From Melitaea cinxia (Eukaryota > Arthropoda > Insecta > Lepidoptera > Nymphalidae): 64,000 nt of DNA. The notes under the pieces are model-generated. The model ran no database searches. It was not told where the DNA came from and saw only the letters and a list, made by a program, of their open reading frames with translations. Position numbers and translations under genes: made by a program. The stretch covers positions 9,673,501 to 9,737,500 of the forward strand of contig NC_059402.1 of assembly GCF_905220565.1 (NCBI RefSeq). Reading direction: 5' to 3'. Below, piece after piece: positions 10,124 to 19,757 of the stretch (positions are counted from its first letter, which is position 1; every line of letters starts with the position of its first letter).

Positions 10124-13100
10124 TCAAGGGCGATAAAAATCTGGAAAATGAACTCGACGTCCAGAACGAGTTGTATGCTCTTTCTGAACATTTGGTAAAG
10201 GTTCTGGTTCGGAATTTGTAGGGTCAGGCAGTATAAAGGCCGGCTTAATGCGGTCTATTGATACCGTGACTTCTTTACCCTTTAAAAGTATTTTAAAAAC
10301 TTTGTCATCCCTTGACAAAACCTTATGGGGGCCTGAATATGCAGGATGAAGAGAACCACGCGATGCGTCTTCGCGGAGGAAAATGTGATCGGTGGTTGCT
10401 AGTTCCTTATAAACAAAGACTTTTGGGCTACCGTGACGAGAAGCGGGCGAAGGTTTCAATCGTAATACAATCTGTTTAAGGCGAGCGGAGAAGTTAGAGA
10501 GATCCGTTGTACTGCCGTCAGTAGGCTGAAAGAATTCGCCCGGTAATCTTAACGGCTCTCCGTAAACAAGCTCGGCAGATGAGCACTGAAGATCCTCTTT
10601 GAAGGCACTACGAATGCCTAGGAGAACCCATGGCAGAGATTCCGTCCACCTGTCATTAGCATGGCAAACGATGGCAGCTTTGAGTTGACGGTGAAATCTT
10701 TCCACCATGCCATTGCATGCTGGATGATAGGCAGTCGTGCGCTTATGCTCGAAACCAGCAGTCTTTGAGAGGCACTGAAATAACGCCGACTCAAATTGAC
10801 GACCACGGTCGGTTGTAATTGTAGATGGACAACCGAATCGAGCGATCCACGTTGACAGGAGTGCTTGGGCCACTGTTTCCGCAGTAATATCCGCGATCGG
10901 CACTGCTTCCGGCCACCGAGTAAATCGGTCTACCGCCGTTAGACAATACCGATAGCCTTGCAAAAGTGGTAAAGGGCCAATAATGTCAATGTGGATTTGG
11001 GTGTAACGAACTTTAGGCAAGGTGTACGTACCGAGAGGTGAAGTAACGTGTCGATTGACCTTGGCTTTCTGACATGCTAGACACGCGCGAGCCCATTCAC
11101 GGCAGTCTTTGCGTATGCCAGGCCAAACGAATCGTTCTGCAACGAGTTTTATTGTCGCACTAGCGCCAGGATGACTCAGCGAGTGAAGGCTCTCAAAAAC
11201 TTGCTTGCGAAAAATCTTAGGTACATAGGGTCTAGAGGTCGGTGTACTGACGTCGCAATACAACGGAACTCGACTTCCAGGTACCATCAGCTTCTCTAAA
11301 CGCAGAGACGAACCTGCTGTCAGAAGAGTTTGGAGCTCTGAGTCGCACGATTGGGCTTGGGCTATGTTCTCGATACTAACCGGTTTACCTAGTTCTTCAA
11401 TTCTCGACAAGGTATCGGCAACTACGTTACTCTTGCCAGATATGTGTCGGATATCGGATGTGAATTGAGCTATGAAATCGAGGTGTCTATACTGTCTAGG
11501 TGAACAGTTTTTCTTCCTTTCATGGAATGCAAAACTGATCGGCTTATGGTCAGTATAGATAACGAAATGCCGGGCCTCGAGCATAAATCTGAAATATTTA
11601 ATGCCTTCATATATGGCGAGCAATTCCCTATCGTATGGTGAATATTTCACCTGTGATGGGCTCAGCTTCCGCGAGAAGAAGGCTAGTAGCTGCCATGCCT
11701 CGTTCTTGTACTGTTGCAGGGCTGCACCAATTGCCTTATCGGAGGCATCTGTCACCAAGGCAAGTTTAGCAGTACAGTCGGGGTGTGCTAATAAAGCTGC
11801 CTCTGCGAGGCTGTTCTTACATGCGATGAAGGCTTCAAGGGCCTCCCCAGTAAGATTTATAGGTTGTGACCCTTTGACAGAACCCGTCAGCAACGCATGT
11901 AGTGGAGCCTGGACTGCCGCTGCTTTAGGAAGAAATCCCCTGTAAAAATTGAGCATGCCCAAAAATGCCCTGAGCTGACGTACCGTAGTTGGAGTTGGAA
12001 ACTCTTTGATCACCTGTACCTTGGATTCCAAAGGTTTGGAGCCGTTCTCGGAGATTGAGTAACCTAAAAATTTTACCTCTGGCACACCGAAAACGCATTT
12101 TGCCGTATTCACTAGCAAGCCATATTCTCTTAGCTTGGTGAAAACTTGGCGGAGATGGTGTTCGTGCTGCTGCTCATCCTTAGAAAAAACTAAGATATCA
12201 TCCAGATAAACAAAGACAAAGTCTAGACCTCTAGTGACTTCGTCTAGAAACCTTTGGAAGGTCTGACCCGCATTCCGGAGTCCGAAGGTCATAAAAGGGA
12301 ATTCGTATAGACCGAATGGAGTAGTAATCGCGGTCTTCGGAATGTCTGCTGGATCGACAGGTATCTGATTGTATGCCTTCAGTAAGTCGATGGTGCTAAA
12401 AATTTTGCAGCCCACGAGATTGTGAGCAAAGTCGTGGATGTGTTTAATCGGATACCTGTCAGGCACAGTTCGGGCATTTAGCATACGGTAGTCACCACAG
12501 GGACGCCAACTGTTGTCTTTTTTAGGCGCTAGGTGAAGAGGAGATGCCCAAGGACTCTGTGAAGGTCGAGCCGTCCCGTTAGCAAGCATAGCCTCGAACT
12601 CCTGTTGAGCAATTTTGAGTTTATCGGGTGCTAATCTACGTGGAGTACAAGATACTGGAGGGCCTGGAGTGGTGCGAATATGGTGTACAGTATTGTGTTT
12701 TATGTCGCGATATGTACCACTTGGACGGGTGATTTCGGGAAATTCCTCAAGAATTTTGTGATACCGAGTCTCACCGGTCAAGATTTTGACAGAGGCTATA
12801 TTAATACAACTAACGACTTTGGCTGTGGATGAAAGTGAAGTTATACTATCTAACAAGCGTTTGTTACGACAATCAACAATGAGACCATAAAAGTTTAAAA
12901 AATCTACGCCTATTATAGGTTTAGTTACATCGGCTACAACAAATCGCCAATTAAACAATCTTCGCAAGCCAAAGTCTAGATTAAAATGTACAAAACCATA
13001 TGTAGATATAATAGAACCATTTGCAGCACACAGATTGTAATCCGTTTTGGCACGACGATATTGAATAAGTGACCGAGGGTAGACACTTAGATCGCTTCCT

Positions 13101-13237
13101 GTGTCGATCAAAAACTGCACCTTCGAAGCTCGATCCGTGAGAAATAGGCGACCAGTAGCAGAGGATGGGCAGTCAGCAGTCGCCATTATTGACCGCCCCT
13201 GTCGTTTCCCTCCTTGAAGTCGCATGGTTTTATGCAT
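10124..13237 (-). CDS. pol: Retrotransposon Pol polyprotein (protease, RT, RNase H, integrase)
   Basis: 1037 residues from the first Met; the true start of the mature Pol is probably upstream of that Met, through frameshifting from gag. Domains in order: retropepsin with D45-T-G-S-D; reverse transcriptase with FSTIDLLKAYNQIPV and catalytic Y344-L-D-D; RNase H with D497, E538, D563, D608; integrase zinc domain H685, H689, C719, C722; integrase core D751, D810, E846 with the D-D-35-E spacing. All catalytic residues are present and there is no stop or frameshift. A short C-terminal extension follows the core; I see no clear chromodomain. The other reading frames within 10.6-12 kb are shadows. 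Confidence 0.95.
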   Translation of the reverse strand: MHKTMRLQGGKRQGRSIMATADCPSSATGRLFLTDRASKVQFLIDTGSDLSVYPRSLIQYRRAKTDYNLCAANGSIISTYGFVHFNLDFGLRRLFNWRFVVADVTKPIIGVDFLNFYGLIVDCRNKRLLDSITSLSSTAKVVSCINIASVKILTGETRYHKILEEFPEITRPSGTYRDIKHNTVHHIRTTPGPPVSCTPRRLAPDKLKIAQQEFEAMLANGTARPSQSPWASPLHLAPKKDNSWRPCGDYRMLNARTVPDRYPIKHIHDFAHNLVGCKIFSTIDLLKAYNQIPVDPADIPKTAITTPFGLYEFPFMTFGLRNAGQTFQRFLDEVTRGLDFVFVYLDDILVFSKDEQQHEHHLRQVFTKLREYGLLVNTAKCVFGVPEVKFLGYSISENGSKPLESKVQVIKEFPTPTTVRQLRAFLGMLNFYRGFLPKAAAVQAPLHALLTGSVKGSQPINLTGEALEAFIACKNSLAEAALLAHPDCTAKLALVTDASDKAIGAALQQYKNEAWQLLAFFSRKLSPSQVKYSPYDRELLAIYEGIKYFRFMLEARHFVIYTDHKPISFAFHERKKNCSPRQYRHLDFIAQFTSDIRHISGKSNVVADTLSRIEELGKPVSIENIAQAQSCDSELQTLLTAGSSLRLEKLMVPGSRVPLYCDVSTPTSRPYVPKIFRKQVFESLHSLSHPGASATIKLVAERFVWPGIRKDCREWARACLACQKAKVNRHVTSPLGTYTLPKVRYTQIHIDIIGPLPLLQGYRYCLTAVDRFTRWPEAVPIADITAETVAQALLSTWIARFGCPSTITTDRGRQFESALFQCLSKTAGFEHKRTTAYHPACNGMVERFHRQLKAAIVCHANDRWTESLPWVLLGIRSAFKEDLQCSSAELVYGEPLRLPGEFFQPTDGSTTDLSNFSARLKQIVLRLKPSPASRHGSPKVFVYKELATTDHIFLREDASRGSLHPAYSGPHKVLSRDDKVFKILLKGKEVTVSIDRIKPAFILPDPTNSEPEPLPNVQKEHTTRSGRRVHFPDFYRP

Positions 13238-14040
13238 TTGCTGGCTTTTACTCCAAACTTCCAGTGGTACCAGCAGAGTGGGTACTTCCTAAAATTCGAC
13301 TGAGATCGTCTAGACCTGGATGCCGATCTGCGCTGAGATGATCTTGCTGATCTGGTACTCGATCTACTTCTTTCCGACGCTAGTTGCTGGAACTGTCTCC
13401 GAAGTTCGGCGACTTCTCTTGTAAGTGCTTCAACGGCTGAGCTGGAACTGGCTTGGGGTTGGCTGGCAGACGTCACCGTGGGTGACGGAGTAGCTAACTC
13501 GTGGATACGATCAGCTAAATCTGCCAAATCGTCGATGCAGGTTGAAGATGGTTGGCCTGCGAGCACTGTCTGGATTCCGTGCGGGAGACGACTAACCCAA
13601 ATGGTCCGTAGGAAGTCATCAGGAACATTGGCACCAGCAAGGCTCTTTAAATGGCGCAAAAATTGAGAGGGCTTACGGTCTCCAAGCTCCTCGTGCGTCA
13701 AAAGCTGCTTAATTTTCTTTTCCTTAGATGACGCTAGCCGCTTAATCAGCTCGGTCTTCAGCTTTAAAAATTTGTTAGTAGGTGGTGGACTAATAATAAT
13801 ATCCTTTACCTCTCTGGAAATTTCGTTGTCAAGCTGGCCCACTACATAATAAAATTTTGTAGCATCTCTTGTTATACCAGATATTGTGAACTGCCCTTCT
13901 ACTAGCGCAAACCAAAGTTCTGGTTCCTCCGGGCAGAACGGGGGGAGTCTAGCGCTGACTTTAAAAATTTCAATATCACTATCGAGAGATTTTTCTGTCG
14001 GCGCGGTACCGCTACATGCATCTTGATATTCTTTATCCAT
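13186..14040 (-). CDS. gag: Retrotransposon Gag (nucleocapsid with CHCC finger)
   Basis: 284 residues starting at an ATG only 10 bases after the primer site. The first ~180 residues are a capsid-like alpha-helical domain (ELWFALVEGQF, KTELIKRLASSKEKKIKQLL, GDRKPSQFLRHLKSL), followed by a Ser/Arg-rich stretch and a C-terminal zinc knuckle C256-x2-H259-x9-C269-x3-C273. Gag forms the cytoplasmic particle that packages the element RNA. The reading frame overlaps pol by 52 bases, with pol in the -1 frame, so Gag-Pol would be made by -1 frameshifting. Length is normal for the clade. Confidence 0.93.
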   Translation of the reverse strand: MDKEYQDACSGTAPTEKSLDSDIEIFKVSARLPPFCPEEPELWFALVEGQFTISGITRDATKFYYVVGQLDNEISREVKDIIISPPPTNKFLKLKTELIKRLASSKEKKIKQLLTHEELGDRKPSQFLRHLKSLAGANVPDDFLRTIWVSRLPHGIQTVLAGQPSSTCIDDLADLADRIHELATPSPTVTSASQPQASSSSAVEALTREVAELRRQFQQLASERSRSSTRSARSSQRRSASRSRRSQSNFRKYPLCWYHWKFGVKASKCIKPCDFKEGNDRGGQ

Positions 14041-14050
14041 CGTTCAAAAG

Positions 14051-14061
14051 CGGGGTCACCA
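14051..14061 (-). promoter_or_regulatory. Primer binding site, tRNA-Trp type
   Basis: TGGTGACCCCG on the minus strand begins one base after the 5' LTR. It is complementary to an 11-base 3' end CGGGGTCACCA, the form known for insect tRNA-Trp and for CsRn1-clade elements. The match stops after 11 bases. Confidence 0.75.
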
Positions 14062-14062
14062 G

Positions 14063-14453
14063 TTTAGGAGTTAAACAATATATTTATTTACAGTTTAACA
14101 CTCGAACAATATAAATATCCGATATGGATATCGGATATTTATATTATTAATTTTATTTTTTACAAAACCAAATTACGTTTTTCTCGCTAGCCCTTGTCAA
14201 AATTCTCGATCATGCGCTCTGTACTCTTTCTAGAGCGTTCTTTAAGAAATGACAAATTAATTTGAATTTAAAAATTGCTAGTGAAATAACTAATGTCAAA
14301 TACGCCGTATACTACGGGTATCGTGCGGATATGCTTGTTTATTAAATATATATAAAAATAATATTTTATAAATCAAATAATAAAAGTTAATATATGTGTA
14401 ATACAAATAAATATAATATACATAAACAAATAATAAATGCCAGGTAGCCTACA
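14063..14453 (-). repeat. 5' LTR of the CsRn1-type element (391 bp)
   Basis: On the minus strand it begins TGTAGGCTACC and ends CTCCTAAA. It matches the other LTR with one substitution (A at the TATTTTATAAATC position versus G), but is 19 bp longer because it carries a perfect inverted repeat at about 14108-14145. Confidence 0.92.
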
Positions 14454-14457
14454 CCCG
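14454..14457. repeat. Target site duplication CCCG, right copy
   Basis: Partner of 9727-9730. The sequence then resumes as TAACTATTCAAAG, exactly continuing the interrupted tRNA-like unit. Confidence 0.85.
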
Positions 14458-14601
14458 TAACTATTCAAAGTTTCATATTACAATGAAAATCTTTGACAGG
14501 AGACGACACCGTGCTATTTTGTAATATTTACGCTTTTATTTTTCGTGTTAACCACACATTAGGAATTCTAAACATTTTTGAATATCTTATCAAAAATAAA
14601 C

Positions 14602-14673
14602 CGCTCCAGCGGGGTTCGAACCCACGTCTCCGACTGACCGTATCGGCGCTCTAGCCAATTAAGCTATGGAACG
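14602..14673 (-). tRNA. tRNA-like unit D of the second dimer
   Basis: 72-nt cloverleaf on the minus strand. The anticodon stem ends in a T-G pair (CCGAT/GTCGG) and the T stem has a T-G pair (GTGGG/CCCGC); the anticodon loop ACGGTCA is unchanged. After removing the LTR element, D and C start 313 bp apart, the same tandem spacing as A and B. Confidence 0.55.
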
Positions 14674-14752
14674 ATGTACCCGCTAGATCGAAATTTTTGA
14701 TATGATGATTTTTATATTCGGTTTAAGCGAATATAAAAATCGTAATATTAAT

Positions 14753-14770
14753 AAATTCTTTCAGTGTTAG
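14753..14770. repeat. 18-bp target duplication flanking the second tRNA-like dimer, right copy
   Basis: Partner of 9523-9540; the host repeat continues directly with ATAGCCCATTTATTGAGG. Confidence 0.7.
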
Positions 14771-15482
14771 ATAGCCCATTTATTGAGGAAGGATAGGTTA
14801 TACTTCCCCAGTTAGCCCAAAGAAACTGTTCCACGCGCACGAAATCGCGAGCAGAAGCTAGTGCCGGGATAAAAAGTAACGTATGTGTTAATCTAAATCT
14901 CCAGCATCTGTGTATGAAGTTCCATTATAACCAGAATAGTAGTTTTAGCGTGAAAGGATAGCAAACATCCATCCATGCCCACAAACTTTCATATGTATAA
15001 TATTAGTAGGATATATAAAAACCATATTTGTATACTTCCATTAATTTACTTAATAAGGCTGTAAAAGTAGTCAGTTTCTTGGTACAAAATACCAATAGAA
15101 ATACATAAAAATCACGCAGCCCATTAAGTATACTATACGTTAGGGTAAACCGCTTTAGGCATTCTACATGAGAATCTAAAGCGCTGTCAAGTACGTTTCA
15201 TGTACTTATTCAAAATATAAAATAATAATGAAATACTTAAGTATTACGAAATCTTATTATTATTCTATACATAGTAACTTATGCTGCACTGGTATAATGG
15301 TATAATATTCTAGGAATGTATCATGAGTGTTGATCAATTGAGCCGATTGCTAGTAATTAGTAGGCTCAATAAAACAAACGTATGTTGATAGAAAATAATT
15401 GCTTTAAAAAGGAATGAGGTTGTACATTTGTATTTTAGCAGTTAGATTGTTATTATTTTTTATTGTGGCTGTATTTATTGTG

Positions 15483-15826
15483 GCAGTGTAGGCTATGTGG
15501 TTACGGCATCAAAGAATATATCCATCCCCTCTCTTCCCGTGGGTGTCGTAAGAGGCGACTAAGGGATATCACAGTTCCACTATAACCTTGGAACTTAAGA
15601 AGCCAACCGATAGCAGGATAAGCATCCAACTGCTGGCTTTGAAATACACAGGCCGAAGACTGGCAGCAGCGTCTTCGGTGTGCCAGCCCTGCGGTCACCA
15701 TATCGCCTGCCCAGCGTAGTGACTATGGGCAAAACACATGAGTTCATGCCATTTTTAGCGTGAAAGTGGAGGAGGGGGGGGGGGCTATGTTCAGCAGTGG
15801 AATGCATAGACTAAAGTGAGTGAGTA
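15483..15826 (+). repeat. Retroposon fragment, family with copy at 40408
   Basis: GTGGTTACGGCAT, CCTCTCTTCCCGTGG, AGAGGCGACTAAGGGATA, GCAGCAGCGTCTTCG and ATGGGCAAAACACATGAGTT occur in the same order as at 40408-40735; both end in a CAGCAGTGGA-like tail. This is the 3' region of a LINE or a SINE derived from one. Minus-strand frames here (66-70 codons) are not real genes. Confidence 0.65.
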
Positions 15827-15941
15827 TTTATTGTGTGTGTATTACTGTGTAAATGCGCTTTTGTATAGCTAATTTGTAATAAAAATCTTACACAAATTTA
15901 AAACGTTAATAAATTAAAATTGATCATATTATACACACAAA

Positions 15942-16040
15942 CACGCATACGCTTCAGCCTGTGATATTCCACTGCTGGGCATGTGCCTCTTTCCCCATGT
16001 AGGAGAAGGATCAGAGCTTAATCCACCACGCTGCTCTAAA
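15942..16040 (-). repeat. SINE 3' tail
   Basis: On the minus strand: GGAGAAAGAGGCACATGCCC-like tail with CAGCAGTGGAATATCACAGG and GCTTCAGCC reading. Same tail as the longer copy at 32965. Confidence 0.55.
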
Positions 16041-16184
16041 GCGGATATACGCTTAATACATGTATTTAATTTTTAACGAAGTCGCAAGTAACACAGCTGG
16101 TTAATATAGCTAAATACTTTTTTTTTTATAAATATACATAGAAATATTACATACATATATAAAAATATAAATACAAATATAACA

Positions 16185-16250
16185 CCCAGACCGCGGAGCC
16201 GAAAGCGCCGTGGCCTTCACTACAAACTGCGCCAATGAGCTAGTCGATTA
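16185..16250 (-). repeat. tRNA-derived SINE fragment
   Basis: Minus strand reads CGACTAGCTCATTGGCGCAG, TTTGTAGTGAAGGCC, then GGTCTGGGTGT. It has the A-box half but lacks the B-box segment kept at 36332-36419. Confidence 0.55.
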
Positions 16251-16324
16251 TTTGTAGAGTACTAAAATCAAAAATATGTTTAGCTTTTTATGACTAACTA
16301 CCTGTGCCCACAGTTTCACAATCA

Positions 16325-16922
16325 TTAATTAAATAAAAATGAAATAAAAAATTTAAAAAAACCTTCGACATAATAACTTAAGTTGCCTTTATAGTAAAAA
16401 ATAAAGAAACTCAATCTTAAAGTACCTAAGTATGTACGAGCATTAATAATTCTAAAAAAAATACATCGCGTTGGGGGACCGCTCCTACTTATTTATTACC
16501 TACTATTTATTTTTTCATTAGTATCACATGCCTACCTAAGTTTTTTACCGGGCCTTATAATTTTTTGTGTTAAGGTAAAGTAAATCTATGTTAAAGTTCA
16601 TAACAACAACAACAAAAGCTTTCTTTTCTTAATTTTATTTTTAAATTTATCTATGTTGCTTAGTTAACTTAGGTTAGTTTAGACTATTTGTCATTGAATT
16701 TTTAGGTTTGGAGCGATTCCCCAACGTGATGTATTTTTGGAACGAAGTTCCTTACGGCAGGCTTGACATTTGGCTAGTTTTGTAGAATTATTAATACTTG
16801 TACATACTTAGGTACTTTAAGATTGAGTTTCTTTATTTATTTTTTACTTTTTAAAGGCAACTCAGGTTATTATGTCGGGGGTTTTTTAAATTTTTAATTT
16901 AATTTTATTTTATACTTTTTAT
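16325..16922. mobile_element. Foldback element with long imperfect inverted repeats
   Basis: Left arm about 16325-16485 and right arm about 16710-16922 are reverse complements: AACTCAATCTTAAAGTACCT on the left pairs with AGGTACTTTAAGATTGAGTT on the right, and CATCGCGTTGGGGGACCGCT pairs with the GCGATTCCCCAACGTGATG side. The right arm has an extra ~50 bp (about 16738-16786). The 225-bp centre is AT-rich and non-coding. Confidence 0.7.
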
Positions 16923-16954
16923 AGGTACACTTATTATAATGTAGATTTTATTTA

Positions 16955-17345
16955 TCCCCACCACATATATTTGCAGATATTGGGTATTTTCCCCTCTTTT
17001 ACCCCCATAGTTTTTTTAGGGCTCAACCGATTTTCATTGAACACATTATTTTGTAATGTGCACGTGATGCGCTTTCATTTGAGGCCCCACTAGATTATAT
17101 TTGCAGACATTCGGTAAATCTTCCCCACTTTAACCACAACTTTTAAACGACTCAACCGATTTTCATCAAACATATTTAAAACCACTCGCCGGTAACTCAC
17201 CTTTCATACGAAAAAAAAACTAAATTGAAATCAGTTCATCCGTTCGCGAGCTACGGAGCCACAGACAGACAGACAGACAGATAGACAGAGAGACAGACAC
17301 GTCAAACTTACAACACCCCTCTTTTTGCGTCGGGGGTTAAAAGTA
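16955..17345 (+). repeat. LINE-like 3' region with (CAGA)n
   Basis: Contains two diverged copies of ACTCAACCGATTTTCAT, TTCGCGAGCTACGGAGCCAC, a (CAGA)n tract at 17262-17298 and GCGTCGGGGGTTAAAAGTA, typical of the 3' untranslated part of lepidopteran LINEs. Confidence 0.55.
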
Positions 17346-18836
17346 GCCTTATATCCTTCCTCGATAAATAGGCTATCCAACAAAAAAATAATTTAAAGCA
17401 CAAAGAGATTAGCGCGTTTAAACAAATAGTCAAACATAATTTTTAGTTTCTAATCGTACTCTTTATCTATAGAAAGAGTACCATTAATAAGCGAAAACTC
17501 CACATTAATAATGTCAATATCCTAATTTCACTGAAAATAAATTCAGAGCAAGCGCATTCATTACTCACTCCGAACTCAACATATATTTACCGTTCCTTTG
17601 TTTCAACTTCAACTTCCGGAATAACTGTTGCCGTTTTCTTTATGCCCTCGGGGATCATTTATACGAGTTTTCAAGTACTCATTAACTTTTAAATGATTTG
17701 ATAGATGTATTTATTTGTTAGACATAGAGGTCTTTTTTTCTAATCTGCGTAAGTAGAGTACATGAAACCCAGTGTCAGTTAGTTGGTTTCCTATTTCTTT
17801 CTTGGATTCTGTAAAATAATAATTTAATCTGAAGTTACAACAACAAAAAAAAAAAAAATAAGTTTTGCCCAGGTTTTATATTTTAGTTATTGTATTATGT
17901 ACGCATAGATAGATAGGTATTCGTAAAGGTTTCGATGATAGATCAATTGTCAGTGTACATTTATTTCTAAATAAACAAAATTTTGTATCAAAAACAATCC
18001 AAATTAAACATTTTTTCAGTCTAGAAAGAAAGATTTGTGTCAAAAAATATGCCTATCCTAGCGGGAACCGAACTCGTAACCAGCGACGTTAATGAAGCTT
18101 TCAAACGACAGCAGCAGAATATTATTCGCATCATTACCTCAGAACGGTCGTGCATGACAATACATAATAATTTTATTCAATATACTGAGTAATATTCTTC
18201 GAAAAATTTATCTCTAACCGAAGAGTCTTCGTTGTAACTCATTATGAGAAATTGATGTTTGTATCGAATAACTCGTTTCGTGAGATCAAAGAGTAATTTT
18301 TTTTCATTTTCCCTCTGGCAAATATAATTTCATTTTGATACGTTAAAAACATCGAAGGTTAATTTATTTCAGTGAACTTAATAGTGTTTTATATATCTGT
18401 CGAATACTATTACCAAAATTTTGAGAGTAACTTAATTTTATATTCTCCTCCAAATGCCAAAATGGACTATAGTCCAATGATGATGATGATGACATTGTAA
18501 TACAACGTTATGCATTATAACGTATAATTAAAGAAAAATTTATTACAAGCATTAGTTTGAATTTCTGAAAAAAAAATTAAACGTTTAGCTTTGCGTGATA
18601 TTACATAATATATTAAAGAATTGTGTATTCAATATTTTTAATCTTGTTCAAAAAGTGTGCTTTTTTATCATGCATGTAACACAGTTATTTTTTTAAATTA
18701 TTTATAGTCAATAAATATTTAAGTATTATGTTAATGTATAACAGTTATTAAATAGTTATTTACCATTTTGCTATTATCACATATAAAATACATCGGATGT
18801 ATGCTAAATACGAACAATTACATTTTTAGTAAGGGA
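17346..18836. other. No gene seen; possible SINE scrap at 18045-18130
   Basis: The scrap has a B-box-like GAGTTCGGTTCCC on the minus strand. A (GAT)n tail lies at 18477-18492. Otherwise AT-rich. Confidence 0.45.
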
Positions 18837-19080
18837 AGGCACAGAAGGATATACCAGCTCAAAATCTGGAACAGCCCGACCTGGGAAGCTCCTCAACCTT
18901 ACAGAAAATCACAACTAAATAACACTGCTCTCAAATAATGTTGTGCTCCTGTGCTGAATAAGGTTGGCAGAGCTTCTGAGGAGAGTCGGGTTTAAAAAAC
19001 GCCTGCAACACAGGCGTCTAGAAGCTACGCCTACCCTTGTGTGAGTCGTACGCTTATTTGCAACTTAGTTGTATTAATAA
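18837..19080 (+). repeat. Retroposon copy, family with 42590
   Basis: GGCACAG, CAGCTCAAAATCTGGAACAGC, CCTTACAGAAAATCACA, AATAAGGTTGGCAGAGCT and CAGGCGTCTAGAAGCTACG align in order with 42590-42860. Confidence 0.65.
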
Positions 19081-19757
19081 TCTTTTAAATAAACAATATA
19101 ACTAAGCGTCATACATATTAAAGAAAAAAGTTCATTCCTAAAGTAAATACTAATTAGGAAATATGTTCTTTATATCAGATAATTCTGAAAATTTATACGC
19201 CTATTTGAGAATACTTAAGGTGTATAAATAAAGTAAAAGACATTAAATGGCATCGTAACACTCGCTTATTTACAAGGGTGCTGTTCATACGGGAGGATTG
19301 AATAAATGTTTATTTTCTTACATTAGGTACACCATAACCGGAAAATACGTATGTTTGAATTTGAAAAAAAAATGATAATGCAAAAACTAATTATAATTGG
19401 AGAGTGTAAAGGTTTTCCCGTAATTCAAAAATGAAAATATTTATGATTATCTCATAGCTTTTGACTATATGACAACCAATAATCAAATTAAATAATTATA
19501 CTAACGATAACTTGAGTTACTTCATATTTACAGTAGATACATATCCTAAAAGATATTATTGTATGCAATTAACATTTTTCATTATCATTTTTTTTATATT
19601 AATTGAATATGTGTTATAATCGTTTTGTTACTTTAAACTACTAGATTTACCAGTCCTATTTGAATAAAATATAACAAGTTTTTTTACTAACGCTATAGGA
19701 ATTATAGATATTATACATCATAATACACATCATACAAGGTATAATACAACATCTATC

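Larger units (their letters stand above)
9731..14453 (-). mobile_element. Intact Ty3-type LTR retrotransposon, CsRn1 clade (Kabuki-like)
   Basis: 4.7 kb element: LTRs at 9731-10102 and 14063-14453, primer site 14051-14061, gag 13186-14040, pol 10124-13237, purine-rich tract before the 3' LTR, and a CCCG target duplication. The Gag zinc finger is CHCC rather than CCHC and the primer site matches tRNA-Trp, both hallmarks of the CsRn1 clade, which includes Kabuki of the silkworm. No env is present. The LTRs are nearly identical (one substitution seen, plus a hairpin-forming difference), so insertion looks recent, and neither gag nor pol is broken. Confidence 0.95.
9455..15014 (+). repeat. Host interspersed repeat, split by later insertions
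   Basis: The halves 9455-9540 and 14753-15014 join into one ~345 bp repeat of a kind common in Lepidoptera: 'TTTGTTTGAATGCGC', 'GAAACTACTAGTCCGATTTG', then 'CGCGAGCAGAAGCTAGT' and an end in AATATTAGTAGGAT. It is the oldest layer of a three-level nest. No coding content. Confidence 0.7.

Noticed and set aside
11601..11945. Plus-strand 114-codon frame
   Set aside because: Antisense to the RNase H part of pol.
10124..14040. Endogenous retrovirus (errantivirus) with envelope
   Set aside because: There is no third reading frame between pol and the LTR; the CHCC Gag and tRNA-Trp primer site fit the CsRn1 clade.
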